From UBA1801 sp035353395 (GTDB taxonomy: Bacteria; Acidobacteriota; Holophagae; Holophagales; Holophagaceae): a stretch of DNA of 64,000 nt. Positions 7,371 to 17,583 of the stretch are shown in pieces (the first letter of the stretch is position 1; each line of letters begins with the position of its first letter). Below the pieces are notes generated by a model, which was given only the letters and a program-made list of their open reading frames with translations, searched no databases and was not told the origin of the DNA. Made by a program: the position numbers and the translations under genes. The stretch is from assembly GCA_035353395.1 (NCBI GenBank), contig DAOPZL010000008.1:1-64000 (forward strand), written 5' to 3'.

Positions 7371-10300
7371 ATGAATCCCTCCAGGCCCTTCATCCTCCGG
7401 CCCATCGCCACGTCCCTCCTGATGGCGGGCCTCCTGCTGATCGGCTTCATCGCCTTCCGCCAGCTGCCCGTTTCCGCGCTGCCCCAGGTCGACTACCCCA
7501 CCATCCAGGTGGTGACCTTCTATCCGGGGGCCAGCCCCGAGGTCGTGACCTCGGCCATCACCGCCCCCCTCGAGCGGCAGTTCGGGGAGCTTCCCGGCCT
7601 CAACCGGATGTCCTCCAACAGCTCCGGGGGAAGCTCCGTCATCACCATGCAGTTCTCGCTGGACCTGGACATCGATGTCGCGGAACAGCAGGTGCAGGCC
7701 GCCCTGAACGCCGCCGACACCTACCTCCCGAACGACCTCCCGGCTCCCCCCATCTACAGCAAGATCAACCCCGCGGACTCCCCCATCCTGACCCTGGCGC
7801 TCACCTCGGAGTCCCTGCCCCTCTCGGAGGTCCAGAACGCCGCCGACACGCGCCTGGCCCAGAAGATCAGCCAGCTGCCCGGGGTCGGCCTGGTCAGCAT
7901 CAGCGGGGGCCAGAAACCGGCCGTCCGCATCCAGGCGAACCCCGCCGCCCTGTCCTCCTACGGCCTGACGATGGCAGATCTCCGCACCGCCGTCGGAGCG
8001 GCGAACGTCAACCAGGCCAAGGGCAGCTTCAACGGCCCGCGGCAGACCTATGCCATCGGCGCCAACGACCAGATCCTCTCCAGCGACCAGTACAAACCCT
8101 TGATCATCGCCTACAAGAACGGCGCTCCCGTCCGGCTTTCGGACGTGGCCGACGTCATCGACGGCGTGGAGAACGTCAACCAGGCCGCCTGGATGGGCGA
8201 GCGCGTCCGAACCTCCGAAGGCGGAGAGTCCGTGCGCCTGACTCCGGCCGTGATCCTCAACATCCAGCGCCAGCCTGGGGCGAACATCATCGCCGTGGTG
8301 GATCGCGTGAAGGACCTGCTGCCCCAGCTCCAGGCCTCCCTGCCCGCCTCGGTCCATCTCTCGACGCTCACGGACCGGACCACCACCATCCGGGGCTCGG
8401 TGGAGGACGTGGAGTTCACGCTGATGCTCACCATCGCCCTCGTGGTGATGGTCATCTTCCTGTTCCTGCGGAACGTCGCGGCGACCCTCATCCCCAGCGT
8501 CGCGGTGCCGCTCTCCATCGTCGGCACCTTCGGGGTCATGTACCTGCTGGGCTACAGCCTGAACAACCTGACCCTCATGGCCCTCACGATCTCCACGGGC
8601 TTCGTGGTGGACGACGCCATCGTGATGATCGAGAACATCATGCGCTACATCGAGGAGGGAGAGGCTCCCCTGAAGGCGGCCCTCAAGGGCGCGGGCCAGA
8701 TCGGGTTCACCATCCTGTCGCTGACGGTCTCGCTGATCGCCGTGCTCATCCCCCTGCTCTTCATGGGCGACATCGTGGGCCGGCTGTTCCGGGAATTCGC
8801 CGTGACCCTGAGCGTGACGATCCTGGTCTCGGCGGTCGTGTCGCTCACCCTCACGCCCATGATGTGCGCCAAGCTGCTCCGGCACCACAGGCCGGAGGAA
8901 TACGGGAGGCTCCACCAGGCTTCCGACCGCGCCTTCCAGGGCATCATCGCCTTCTACGACCGCACCCTCACCTGGGTGCTGAAGCACCAGCCCGCGACCC
9001 TCGCCGTGGCCGTGGCGACCCTCCTGTCCACCGTCCTGCTCTACCTCGCCATCCCCAAGGGATTCTTCCCGGTCCAGGACACGGGCGTCATCCTCGGCAT
9101 CTCCGAGGCGCCGCAGACCGTGTCGTTCCCGGCCATGGCCCAGCGCCAGCAGGCCCTGGCCCGGGCGATCCTGGCCGACCCGGGCGTCCAGAGCATCTCG
9201 TCCTTCATCGGCATCGACGGCACCAACACGACCCTCAACAGCGGGCGCCTCCAGATCAACCTGAAGCCGCTGGCCGAGCGCCGGGACAGCGCCGTCGAGA
9301 TCATCCAGCGACTCAAGCGGAGGATCGCCGGAGTGGACGGCATCCAGCTCTTCATGCAGCCGGTGCAGGACCTGACCGTGGAGGACCGGGTCAGCCGCAC
9401 CCAGTACCAGTACACCCTGGAGAGCGCCGATGCCAAGGAACTGGCCGAATGGGTCCCGGACTTCGTGGCCCGCCTCCAGCGGGTCCCCGAGCTGCACGAC
9501 GTGGCGAGCGACCTGCAGGAATCCGGACTCCAGGCGTCCCTGGTCCTGGACCGTCCCACGGCCTCCCGCCTGGGCATCACCCCCCAGGTGCTCGACGACG
9601 CCCTCTACGACGCCTTCGGCCAGCGCCAGATCTCCACCATGTTCACGCAGCTGAACCAGTACCACGTGGTGCTCGAGGCCAAGCCCGGCATGGTGCAGAA
9701 GCCCGAGGACCTCCAGGACCTGTTCGTCCGTTCCGCCTCGGGCGGCGCGGTGCCCCTCAGCGCGTTCACCCGCCTGGAGACCACCCGGGCTCCCCTGACG
9801 GTGAACCATCAGGGTCAGTTCCCCGTCGCCACCATCTCCTTCAACCTGGCACCCGGCAAGTCGCTGGGCCACGCGATCAAGGCCATCCAGCAAGTCGAGC
9901 GGGAGAGCGACATGCCCCCCACCATCCGGGGCGCCTTCCAGGGGACGGCCCAGGCCTTCGGCAACTCCCTGAAGAACACCCCCTTCCTGATCCTGGCCGC
10001 CGTGCTGACGGTCTACATCCTGCTGGGCGTGCTCTACGAGAGCTACATCCACCCGGTCACGATCCTGTCCACGCTCCCCTCCGCCGGGGTGGGCGCCCTG
10101 CTCTCCCTCATGCTCTGCCGGACCGACTTCAGCGTCATCGCGCTCATCGGCATCATCCTGCTGATCGGGATCGTCGAGAAGAACGCGATCATGATGATCG
10201 ACTTCGCCCTGGAGGCCGAGCGCAAGGAGGGGCAGCCCGCCCCCGAGGCCATCCACCAGGCCTGCCTGCTCCGCTTCCGCCCCATCGTCATGACCACCAT

Positions 10301-10526
10301 GGCGGCCCTGCTCGGAGGCCTGCCCCTGGCCCTCGGCACCGGCGTGGGGGCGGAGCTGCGGCGTCCCCTCGGCATCGCCATCGTGGGGGGGCTGATCTTC
10401 AGCCAGGTGCTGACCCTCTACACGACCCCGGTGATCTACCTGGCCTTCGACCGCCTGGCCAGGCGCGTGATGCGCAAGCGCGCGCGGGCCGAGGAGGCCT
10501 CGCTCCCGACCCAGCAGGAACCATGA
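7371..10526 (+). CDS. RND multidrug efflux permease, MdtB-like
   Basis: This 1051-residue proton-driven inner-membrane exporter of the HAE1 family has twelve transmembrane helices and two large periplasmic loops. The N-terminal FILRPIATSLLMAGLLL helix, the TM4 proton-relay pair in FVVDDAIVMIENI, and the TM10 lysine in EKNAIMMIDFA are all present. GGAGAGG lies just before the ATG. Its stop overlaps the start of the next permease (ATGA), implying translational coupling. Two distinct permeases in tandem after one adaptor is the MdtABC arrangement, where the B and C subunits form a heterotrimer exporting bile salts, novobiocin and similar compounds in enterobacteria. The actual substrates here are not known. 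Confidence 0.93.
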   Translation: MNPSRPFILRPIATSLLMAGLLLIGFIAFRQLPVSALPQVDYPTIQVVTFYPGASPEVVTSAITAPLERQFGELPGLNRMSSNSSGGSSVITMQFSLDLDIDVAEQQVQAALNAADTYLPNDLPAPPIYSKINPADSPILTLALTSESLPLSEVQNAADTRLAQKISQLPGVGLVSISGGQKPAVRIQANPAALSSYGLTMADLRTAVGAANVNQAKGSFNGPRQTYAIGANDQILSSDQYKPLIIAYKNGAPVRLSDVADVIDGVENVNQAAWMGERVRTSEGGESVRLTPAVILNIQRQPGANIIAVVDRVKDLLPQLQASLPASVHLSTLTDRTTTIRGSVEDVEFTLMLTIALVVMVIFLFLRNVAATLIPSVAVPLSIVGTFGVMYLLGYSLNNLTLMALTISTGFVVDDAIVMIENIMRYIEEGEAPLKAALKGAGQIGFTILSLTVSLIAVLIPLLFMGDIVGRLFREFAVTLSVTILVSAVVSLTLTPMMCAKLLRHHRPEEYGRLHQASDRAFQGIIAFYDRTLTWVLKHQPATLAVAVATLLSTVLLYLAIPKGFFPVQDTGVILGISEAPQTVSFPAMAQRQQALARAILADPGVQSISSFIGIDGTNTTLNSGRLQINLKPLAERRDSAVEIIQRLKRRIAGVDGIQLFMQPVQDLTVEDRVSRTQYQYTLESADAKELAEWVPDFVARLQRVPELHDVASDLQESGLQASLVLDRPTASRLGITPQVLDDALYDAFGQRQISTMFTQLNQYHVVLEAKPGMVQKPEDLQDLFVRSASGGAVPLSAFTRLETTRAPLTVNHQGQFPVATISFNLAPGKSLGHAIKAIQQVERESDMPPTIRGAFQGTAQAFGNSLKNTPFLILAAVLTVYILLGVLYESYIHPVTILSTLPSAGVGALLSLMLCRTDFSVIALIGIILLIGIVEKNAIMMIDFALEAERKEGQPAPEAIHQACLLRFRPIVMTTMAALLGGLPLALGTGVGAELRRPLGIAIVGGLIFSQVLTLYTTPVIYLAFDRLARRVMRKRARAEEASLPTQQEP

Positions 10527-13500
10527 ACTTCTCCGCCCCGTTCATCCGGAGGCCCGTGGCCACGGCCCTGCTGACGGCCGCCCTGGGGCTGGCAGGCCTC
10601 GTCGCCCGGCAGTTCCTCCCGGTCTCGCCGCTGCCCCAGGTGGAGTACCCCACGATCCGGGTCTCCGCCAAGCTGCCGGGGGCGAGCCCGGAGACCATGG
10701 CCTCCTCCGTGGCCACCCCGCTGGAACGCCAGTTCGGGCGCATCGCGGGGGTCACGGAGATGACCTCCACCAGCTCCAACGGCTCCACCGGCATCACGCT
10801 GCAGTTCGACCTCGACCGGAACATCGACGCCGCCGCGCGGGACGTCCAGGCCGCCATCAATGCCGCCCGCGGGACCCTGCCCACCAACCTGAGCAGCACG
10901 CCCTCCTACCACAAGGTCAATCCCTCGGACGCCCCCTTCATGCTCCTGGCGCTGACCTCCAACATCGTGCCGCGGGAGCGGATGTACGACATCGCCTCCT
11001 CGGTGCTGCAGCAGAAGATCGCCCAGCTCCCGGGGGTGGGCGAGGTCGAACTCTGGGGCGGGGCCCTGCCCGCGGTGAGGGTCCAGGTGAACCCCGTGGC
11101 CCTCAACGGCCGGGGCCTGAGCCTGGAGGACGTCCGCGCCGCCATCGCCAAGGCCAACATCAACCGTCCCAAGGGGGACATCTCCAACGCCGCCACCACC
11201 TGGTCCATCAGCGCCGACGACCAGATGACGAAGGCGGCGGACTATGGCGCCCTCATCCTGGCCTTCAAGGACGGCGCCGCCCTCCGCCTGTCCGACGTCG
11301 CGACGGTGGAGGACTCCAAGGAGAACGTCTTCAACTCCGGGGTGACGAACGGCGTGCCCGGCATCATGGTGGCCATCACCAAGCAGCCGGACGCCAATGT
11401 CATCGAGACCGCGAACCGGGTCAGGGAGATCCTGCCCGAGGTCCGGGCGGCCCTCCCCCCCAGCATCGAGCTGCAGACGGTGTCCGACTCCACCCGCACC
11501 ATCCGGGCCTCGGTGCGGGATGTCCAGGGCGCCATGACGATCTCCATCGGGCTGGTCATCCTCGTGGTGTTCCTGTTCCTCAGGAGCGTCCGCTCGACCC
11601 TCATCCCGAGCATCGTGGTGCCCGTCTCCCTCATCGGGACCTTCGGGGTGATGTACCTCCTGGGCTACACCATCGACAACCTCTCCCTGATGGCCCTGAC
11701 CGTGGCCACGGGTTTCGTGGTGGACGACGCCATCGTGGTCATCGAGAACATCACCCGCCACCTGGAGATGGGCATGTCGCCCATGGAGGCCGCCTTCGCC
11801 GGGGCGGGGGAGATCGGCCCCACGGTCGTCTCCATCAGCATCTCCCTCATCGCGGTCTTCATCCCCATCCTGCTGATGGGCGGGATCGTGGGCCGGCTCT
11901 TCCGGGAATTCGCGGTGACGCTCTCGGTGGCCATCGCGATCTCGATGCTGATGTCCCTGACGGTCACGCCCATGATGTGCTCGCGCCTGCTGCGGCCCGC
12001 CGGACAGACGAAACACGGACGGGTCTTCCAGGCCAGCGAGCGGATCCTGGGCCGGGTGACGGTCCTCTACCAGGATTCCCTGGCCTGGGTGCTGCGGCAC
12101 CAGCGCGCCACCCTGGCGGTGACGCTCCTCACCATGGCCGCCACCGTGGGGCTCTACATCCTCGTGCCCAAGGGCTTCTTCCCCCAGCAGGACACCGGGC
12201 GGCTGAACGGCACGATCCTGGCCGAACAGGGGATCTCCTTCAAGGGCATGGACCGGCTGATGAACCAGTTCGTCGGGATCGTGCGGGAGGACCCGGCGGT
12301 GGAGAACGTCGTAGCCTCCGTCGGCAGCGGCAACACGGGCAACATGAACGTGACCCTCAAGCCCGAAGGCCAGCGGGACGAGACCGCCGACAAGGTCATC
12401 GCCCGGATCCGCCGGAAGGCTGCCCACATCCCCGGAGCGACCCTGATCCTCCAGTCGATGCAGGACATCCGCGTGGGCGGGCGCTTCGGGCGGGCCCAGT
12501 TCCAGTACACCCTCCAGGGAGACAACGCCAAGGACCTCTTCGAATGGGCTCCCAAGGTCCACCAGAAGCTGCGCGCCCTCCCCCAGCTCGCGGACGTCAA
12601 CACGGACCTCCAGAACAAGGGCCTGGAGGCCACGGTGGAGATCGACCGGGCCAGCGCCTCCCGGCTGGGCATCACCACCCGGATGATCGACAACACCCTC
12701 TACGACGCCTTCGGCCAGCGGTTCATCTCGACCACCTACACGTCCCTGAACCAGTACCACGTCGTCCTGACGGTGGACCCGGCCTTCTCGGAAACCCCGG
12801 ACGCGCTCAAGTACATCTACGTGCGCTCGAACAAGGGCGAGCTGGTCCCCCTGAGCGCCATCGCCTCCTTCAGGCCCCGCAACACCCCCCTGTCGGTGAA
12901 CCACCAGGGCCAGTTCCCGGCGGTGACCCTCTCCTTCAACCTCCCCCCGGGCGTCGCGCTGGGGGACGCCGTGACCGCCATCGAGGCCGCCGAGCGGGAG
13001 ATCCGCCTGCCCGCCAGCATCCACGGGAGCTTCATGGGCACGGCCCAGGCCTTCCAGGCCTCCCTCGCCAGCCAGCCCTTCCTCATCGCCGCGGCGATCC
13101 TCGCGGTCTACATCGTCCTGGGCGTGCTCTACGAGAGCCTGATCCATCCCGTGACCATCATCTCGACCCTGCCCTCGGCGGGGGTCGGCGCCCTGCTGGC
13201 CCTGCTCGTCTGCGACACCGAGCTGAGCGTCATCGCCCTCATCGGGATCATCCTCCTCATCGGCATCGTGGTGAAGAACGCCATCCTCATGATCGACTTC
13301 GCCATCGCCGTCGAGCGGAAGGAGGGCAAGTCTCCCGAGGCCTCCATCTTCCAGGCCTGCCTGCTGCGCTTCCGGCCCATCACCATGACCACCATGGCCT
13401 CCCTCCTGGGCGGCCTGCCCCTCGCCGTCGGCATGGGCACGGGGTCCGAGCTGCGCCGCCCCCTGGGCATCGCCATCGTCGGCGGGCTCCTCGTCAGCCA

Positions 13501-13621
13501 GCTGCTCACCCTCTACACCACGCCCGTGGTCTACCTCTACCTGGACCGCGTCCAGGGCTGGTGGACGAGGATCCGGAGTTCCCGCCGGAGGAGACGCCAG
13601 GAAGCGGAACCAGCTCCATAA
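10523..13621 (+). CDS. RND multidrug efflux permease, MdtC-like
   Basis: This 1032-residue paralogue of the preceding permease is read from an ATG overlapping its stop codon. It has the same layout: FIRRPVATALLTAALG first helix, FVVDDAIVVIENI in TM4 with both proton-relay aspartates, and VVKNAILMIDFA in TM10 with the lysine. It probably assembles with the MdtB-like subunit into a mixed trimer. It ends 52 bases before aspS with no hairpin between them, so some read-through into aspS is possible. No TolC-type outer-membrane gene follows, so the channel must be encoded elsewhere. Confidence 0.93.
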   Translation: MNFSAPFIRRPVATALLTAALGLAGLVARQFLPVSPLPQVEYPTIRVSAKLPGASPETMASSVATPLERQFGRIAGVTEMTSTSSNGSTGITLQFDLDRNIDAAARDVQAAINAARGTLPTNLSSTPSYHKVNPSDAPFMLLALTSNIVPRERMYDIASSVLQQKIAQLPGVGEVELWGGALPAVRVQVNPVALNGRGLSLEDVRAAIAKANINRPKGDISNAATTWSISADDQMTKAADYGALILAFKDGAALRLSDVATVEDSKENVFNSGVTNGVPGIMVAITKQPDANVIETANRVREILPEVRAALPPSIELQTVSDSTRTIRASVRDVQGAMTISIGLVILVVFLFLRSVRSTLIPSIVVPVSLIGTFGVMYLLGYTIDNLSLMALTVATGFVVDDAIVVIENITRHLEMGMSPMEAAFAGAGEIGPTVVSISISLIAVFIPILLMGGIVGRLFREFAVTLSVAIAISMLMSLTVTPMMCSRLLRPAGQTKHGRVFQASERILGRVTVLYQDSLAWVLRHQRATLAVTLLTMAATVGLYILVPKGFFPQQDTGRLNGTILAEQGISFKGMDRLMNQFVGIVREDPAVENVVASVGSGNTGNMNVTLKPEGQRDETADKVIARIRRKAAHIPGATLILQSMQDIRVGGRFGRAQFQYTLQGDNAKDLFEWAPKVHQKLRALPQLADVNTDLQNKGLEATVEIDRASASRLGITTRMIDNTLYDAFGQRFISTTYTSLNQYHVVLTVDPAFSETPDALKYIYVRSNKGELVPLSAIASFRPRNTPLSVNHQGQFPAVTLSFNLPPGVALGDAVTAIEAAEREIRLPASIHGSFMGTAQAFQASLASQPFLIAAAILAVYIVLGVLYESLIHPVTIISTLPSAGVGALLALLVCDTELSVIALIGIILLIGIVVKNAILMIDFAIAVERKEGKSPEASIFQACLLRFRPITMTTMASLLGGLPLAVGMGTGSELRRPLGIAIVGGLLVSQLLTLYTTPVVYLYLDRVQGWWTRIRSSRRRRRQEAEPAP

Positions 13622-13673
13622 ATCCGGGACTCGGGCTTGAGGCTGTGTCTCCAGGGTGCGATCCTGGAAGGCT

Positions 13674-15467
13674 ATGAAACTCGATCGACTCGGCGACTTC
13701 TCACGTACCCACCGCAACGGCGAGTTGCGGCTTTCCCATGCGGGACAGACGGTCCGGCTCCTCGGCTGGTGCAAGCGCGTCCGCAACCTGGGCTCCCTGG
13801 TGTTCCTCGACCTGAGGGACCGCTGGGGCATCGTCCAGCTCGTGGCCAACGAGACGGAGGTGTCCCCGGAACTCCTGGAAAAGCTCAAGGCCATCCGGAG
13901 CGAGTTCGTCCTGGGCGCCGAGGGCGTGGTGGCCGAACGGGAGAGCAAGAACCCCAACATGCCCACGGGCGACATCGAGGTGAGGCTCACGGACCTGAGG
14001 ATCCTCAACACGGCCCAGACCCCGCCCATCCCCCTGGACGACGGCGCCGAGGCCAACGAGGACCTGCGCCTGAAGTACCGGTTCCTGGACCTGCGCCGGG
14101 AGAGCCTGCAGAAGAACATGCTCCTCCGCAGCCAGGTGGCGTCCCAGATCCGGAACTTCTTCCAGAGGCACGATTTCGTGGAGGTCGAGACCCCGATCCT
14201 CGGCAAGTCCACCCCCGAGGGCGCCCGGGACTACCTGGTGCCCAGCCGGGTGCATCCAGGCGAGTTCTACGCCCTGCCCCAGAGCCCCCAGCTCTACAAG
14301 CAGCTGCTCCAGGTCTCGGGGTTCGAGCGCTACATCCAGATCTGCCGCTGCTTCCGGGACGAGGATCTCCGCGCCGACCGCCAGCCCGAGTTCACCCAGG
14401 TGGACGTGGAGATGAGCTTCGTCCGCCAGGAGGACATCCAGAGCCTGATCGAGGAGCTGATGGTGGAGATCTCCGCCTCCGTCGGCAGGACGGTCACGGC
14501 CCCCTTCCCCCGCCTGACCTACAAGGACGCCATGGAGTGGTACGGCTCCGACAAGCCCGACCTCCGCTGCGGACTGAAGATCCAGGACGTGACAGAACTC
14601 TTCGGAAAGAGCGAGTTCAGCCTCTTCCGCGCCGCCGCCGAGAGCGGCGGCAAGAGCCGCGTGCGCGCCATCTTCTTCCCCGGCGAGCAGGCGGGCGCCT
14701 ACTCCCGCAAGCAGCTGGACGAGCTGCAGGAAGCCGCCCGGCAGATGGGCGCGGGCGGCCTTCCCTACGCGAAGTGGGGCAAGGAAGGGTTCGCCTCCAG
14801 CTTCAAGAAGTTCCTCGACGCGGAGGGTGAAGAGGCCCTCAAGGCCCGCCTCGGGATCGAAGGCAGCGGCCTCGCCGTCTTTGCCGTGGGCGCCGACGCC
14901 CTGACGTCCAGGGTCCTGGGCGAGCTGCGCCTGCGCCTGGCCAAGGCCCTGGGGCTCCTGGACGAGTCCCGGTTCGCCTTCCTCTGGGTGGTGGACTTCC
15001 CGCTCCTGGAGTGGACCGAGGAGGAACAGCGCTTCGTGGCCTGCCACCACATGTTCACCAGCCCGAACCCAGAGGACCTTGCCCTGCTGGACACGGATCC
15101 GGGCGCGTGCCGGGCCGTCGCCTATGACATCGTGCTCAACGGCTACGAGCTGGGCGGCGGCTCCATCCGCATCCACGACGCGGAGATCCAGAACCGGATG
15201 TTCCGGGCCGTCGGCATCAACGAGGAGGACGCCAAGGACAAGTTCGGCTTCCTGCTCAGCGCCCTGTCCTACGGCGCCCCGCCCCACGGAGGCCTGGCCC
15301 TGGGCCTGGACCGGCTCGTGATGCTGCTGGCGGGGTGCTCCAACATCCGCGAGGTCATCGCCTTCCCCAAGACCGCCACCGCCGCCTGCCTGATGACCGA
15401 CGCCCCCAGCACCGTGGATCCCCGGCAGCTCAGGGAGCTGAAGATCCGGACCGAACAACCGTCCTAG
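13674..15467 (+). CDS. aspS: Aspartate--tRNA ligase
   Basis: This 597-residue class II aminoacyl-tRNA synthetase charges tRNA-Asp. It has the N-terminal OB-fold anticodon-binding domain (about residues 15-105), the catalytic core with motif 2 around FERYIQICRCFRDEDLRADR, the bacterial insertion (GAD) domain near residues 290-420, and motif 3 GLALGLDRLVMLLAG near the C-terminus. The length is typical of bacterial AspRS. The ATG at 13674 with a GGAAG site is preferred over a GTG 18 bases upstream. Whether it also charges tRNA-Asn cannot be told from the sequence alone. A long hairpin ends the transcript. Confidence 0.97.
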   Translation: MKLDRLGDFSRTHRNGELRLSHAGQTVRLLGWCKRVRNLGSLVFLDLRDRWGIVQLVANETEVSPELLEKLKAIRSEFVLGAEGVVAERESKNPNMPTGDIEVRLTDLRILNTAQTPPIPLDDGAEANEDLRLKYRFLDLRRESLQKNMLLRSQVASQIRNFFQRHDFVEVETPILGKSTPEGARDYLVPSRVHPGEFYALPQSPQLYKQLLQVSGFERYIQICRCFRDEDLRADRQPEFTQVDVEMSFVRQEDIQSLIEELMVEISASVGRTVTAPFPRLTYKDAMEWYGSDKPDLRCGLKIQDVTELFGKSEFSLFRAAAESGGKSRVRAIFFPGEQAGAYSRKQLDELQEAARQMGAGGLPYAKWGKEGFASSFKKFLDAEGEEALKARLGIEGSGLAVFAVGADALTSRVLGELRLRLAKALGLLDESRFAFLWVVDFPLLEWTEEEQRFVACHHMFTSPNPEDLALLDTDPGACRAVAYDIVLNGYELGGGSIRIHDAEIQNRMFRAVGINEEDAKDKFGFLLSALSYGAPPHGGLALGLDRLVMLLAGCSNIREVIAFPKTATAACLMTDAPSTVDPRQLRELKIRTEQPS

Positions 15468-15485
15468 GCGACAGCGACAACCCGA

Positions 15486-15523
15486 AAAAGAAGAAGAGCG
15501 GCGCCGGCCGCTCTTCTTCTTTT
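15486..15523. terminator. Bidirectional terminator between aspS and the TRAP operon
   Basis: A 17-bp perfect stem (15486-15502 with 15507-15523) closes on a 4-base loop. It has purine-rich then pyrimidine-rich arms (AAAAGAAGAAGAGCGGC and its complement). It sits 18 bases after the aspS stop and 12 bases beyond the permease stop, serving both convergent genes. Confidence 0.85.
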
Positions 15524-15535
15524 CGGATCCGAACC

Positions 15536-17575
15536 CTAGACCGGAGCCAAGTCTCCGTCCCGGCTCGCTCGGTACTTCTTGAGCTGGGAAAGGAACATGA
15601 CCACCAGCAGGGCGACCCCCATGAGGTCCGTGATCGTCCCCGGGATGAGCAGCAGGATACCGCCCGCAATGGCCAGGATCCTTTCCAGCCAGTTCGCGAG
15701 GCGGAGGAAATAGCCCTCGATCCCGATGGCGACGGCCACGATCCCGATGACGGCGGTGATGACCATGAAGGTCGCCTCGACGGGATGCTCGTGGATGCCG
15801 AACAGGAGCATCTCCGGGTTGTAGACGAAGATGTAGGGGATCAGGAAGGCCGCGATGGCCAGCTTCGTCGCCTGGACGCCCGTCTTGATGGGATCGGACT
15901 TGGCGATGGCGGCGCCCGCGAAGGCCGCCAGGGCCACCGGGGGCGTCAGGTCCGCCATGACCCCGAAGTAGAAGACGAACATGTGCGCGCAGAGGATCAC
16001 CGCCGCGGAATCGGGCGGGAAGGGATAGCCGCTGAGGTGGTTGAGGATCATGATCACCGCGGGCGCGGCGATGGTGGAGGTGATGACGTAGTTGGCCGTC
16101 GTCGGCACGCCCATGCCCAGGACCAGGGAAGTGAGCATGGTGAGGACGAGGGTGAAGAAGAGCTTGCCCCCGGCCATCGCCACCAGGATCTCGCCCAGCT
16201 TGAGGCCCAGGCCGGTCTTGGTGACCACGCCGATGATGATGCCGGCGCAGGCGCAGGCCGCGATGACACCCAGGGAGCCCCGGGCGCCGGCTTCCAGCCC
16301 CTTGAAGAGATCGTTCACGGTGAAGGAGGGCTTCTGCTTCTTCGCCACCATGATGAGCGAGGCGATGCTCGCGATGGCCACCGAGATGATGATGGCCCAC
16401 AGGGCCGCCTTCATGGGTGTCGCGCCCTCCTCGAGCAGGTAGACGATCACGATCAGGGGCACGATCAGGTAGCCCCGGCGGATCAGGATGTCCTTGTAGC
16501 TGGGCAGTTCGCTCTTGCTCATGCCCCGGAGGCCGAGCTTCTTGGCCTCGAAGTGGACCTGGACGAACACGGCAAAGAAGTAGAGGGCGGCAGGCAGGAT
16601 GGCCGCAAGGACGATGCGGGCATAGGGAATGCTGGTGAACTCGGCCATGAGGAAGGCCGCGGCGCCCATGACGGGAGGCATGATCTGGCCGCCCGTGGAG
16701 GCCGAGGCCTCGACCGCGGCGGCGAACTCGGGCTTGTAGCCCAGCTTCTTCATCATGGGAATGGTGAAGGACCCGGAACCCACGGTGTTGCCCACGGAGG
16801 AGCCGGAGACCATGCCCTCGAAGGCGCTGGTGATGACGGCCACCTTGGCGGGCCCGCCGGAAGCCCAGCCGGCCACGGCGTTGGAGATGTCGATGAAGAA
16901 CTGGCCCAGGCCCGTCTTCTCCAGGAACGCCCCGAAGAGGATGAACAGGAAGATGAAGGTGCTCGAAACCCCGATGGGCGTCCCGAAGATCCCTTCCGTC
17001 GTGAACCAGAAGTGCTCGGTGATGGAAATGATGCTGACCCCCCGGTGGGCGAACATGCCGGGCAGGTAGGGGCCCGCGAAGGCATAGCCGATGAAGGCCA
17101 GGGCCACGACGACCATGGGCAGGCCCACGACCCGCCGGGCCGCCTCGAGGATCAGCAGGACGCCGATGACCCCGACGATGATGTCCAGCTGGGTCGGGGC
17201 GCCGGCCCGCTGGGACAGGTACTTGGTCCACAGCACCGTGATGTACATCGACGAGGCCGCGCCCAGGACCGCAAGGACGGCATCAATGGGATTCAGCTTC
17301 GACCGGGACCACTTCTTGCTCGATGGGAAGAGCAGGAAGGTGAGGCACATCGCGAAGGCCACGTGCACGGACCGCTGGATCATCGCGTCGAAGACGCCGA
17401 ACATGGCGGTGTAGACCTGGAACAGCGAGAAGACGATCGCGATGGCCGCGACGATCTTGCCGAAGAAGCCGGTGAACTCCCGGTAGTCCGACTCCTTGTC
17501 GAACTTCTTCATGATGTCGTGGACGTCGACAGGACCTTCATCCTGGGCAACGGCCGGAATGGGCGTTTCGCTCAT
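15536..17575 (-). CDS. TAXI-type TRAP transporter, fused permease (4TM + 12TM)
   Basis: This 679-residue inner-membrane protein with about 17 hydrophobic segments combines the small (DctQ-like) and large (DctM-like) TRAP subunits, as is usual for the TAXI branch. Conserved stretches include SSVGNTVGSGSFTIPMMKK with GGQIMPPVMGAAAFLMAEF (first repeat) and LGMGVPTTANYVITSTIAAPA (second repeat). It would import an organic acid or amino-acid-like solute with the Na+ or H+ gradient, using the binding protein encoded upstream. GGAGGT precedes the ATG at 17575. The DUF1850 gene ends 8 bases upstream. The last residues form an extra C-terminal hydrophobic region. The solute is unknown. Confidence 0.93.
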   Translation of the reverse strand: MSETPIPAVAQDEGPVDVHDIMKKFDKESDYREFTGFFGKIVAAIAIVFSLFQVYTAMFGVFDAMIQRSVHVAFAMCLTFLLFPSSKKWSRSKLNPIDAVLAVLGAASSMYITVLWTKYLSQRAGAPTQLDIIVGVIGVLLILEAARRVVGLPMVVVALAFIGYAFAGPYLPGMFAHRGVSIISITEHFWFTTEGIFGTPIGVSSTFIFLFILFGAFLEKTGLGQFFIDISNAVAGWASGGPAKVAVITSAFEGMVSGSSVGNTVGSGSFTIPMMKKLGYKPEFAAAVEASASTGGQIMPPVMGAAAFLMAEFTSIPYARIVLAAILPAALYFFAVFVQVHFEAKKLGLRGMSKSELPSYKDILIRRGYLIVPLIVIVYLLEEGATPMKAALWAIIISVAIASIASLIMVAKKQKPSFTVNDLFKGLEAGARGSLGVIAACACAGIIIGVVTKTGLGLKLGEILVAMAGGKLFFTLVLTMLTSLVLGMGVPTTANYVITSTIAAPAVIMILNHLSGYPFPPDSAAVILCAHMFVFYFGVMADLTPPVALAAFAGAAIAKSDPIKTGVQATKLAIAAFLIPYIFVYNPEMLLFGIHEHPVEATFMVITAVIGIVAVAIGIEGYFLRLANWLERILAIAGGILLLIPGTITDLMGVALLVVMFLSQLKKYRASRDGDLAPV

Positions 17576-17583
17576 TGGGTTTT

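Noticed and set aside
7140..10256. Antisense open frame of 1038 codons across the RND permease genes
   Set aside because: It is the mirror of the real permease frame in a GC-rich genome; the product is Gly/Asp/Gln-rich without family features. Similar long antisense frames at 10436-14212 and 13701-17231 are rejected for the same reason.
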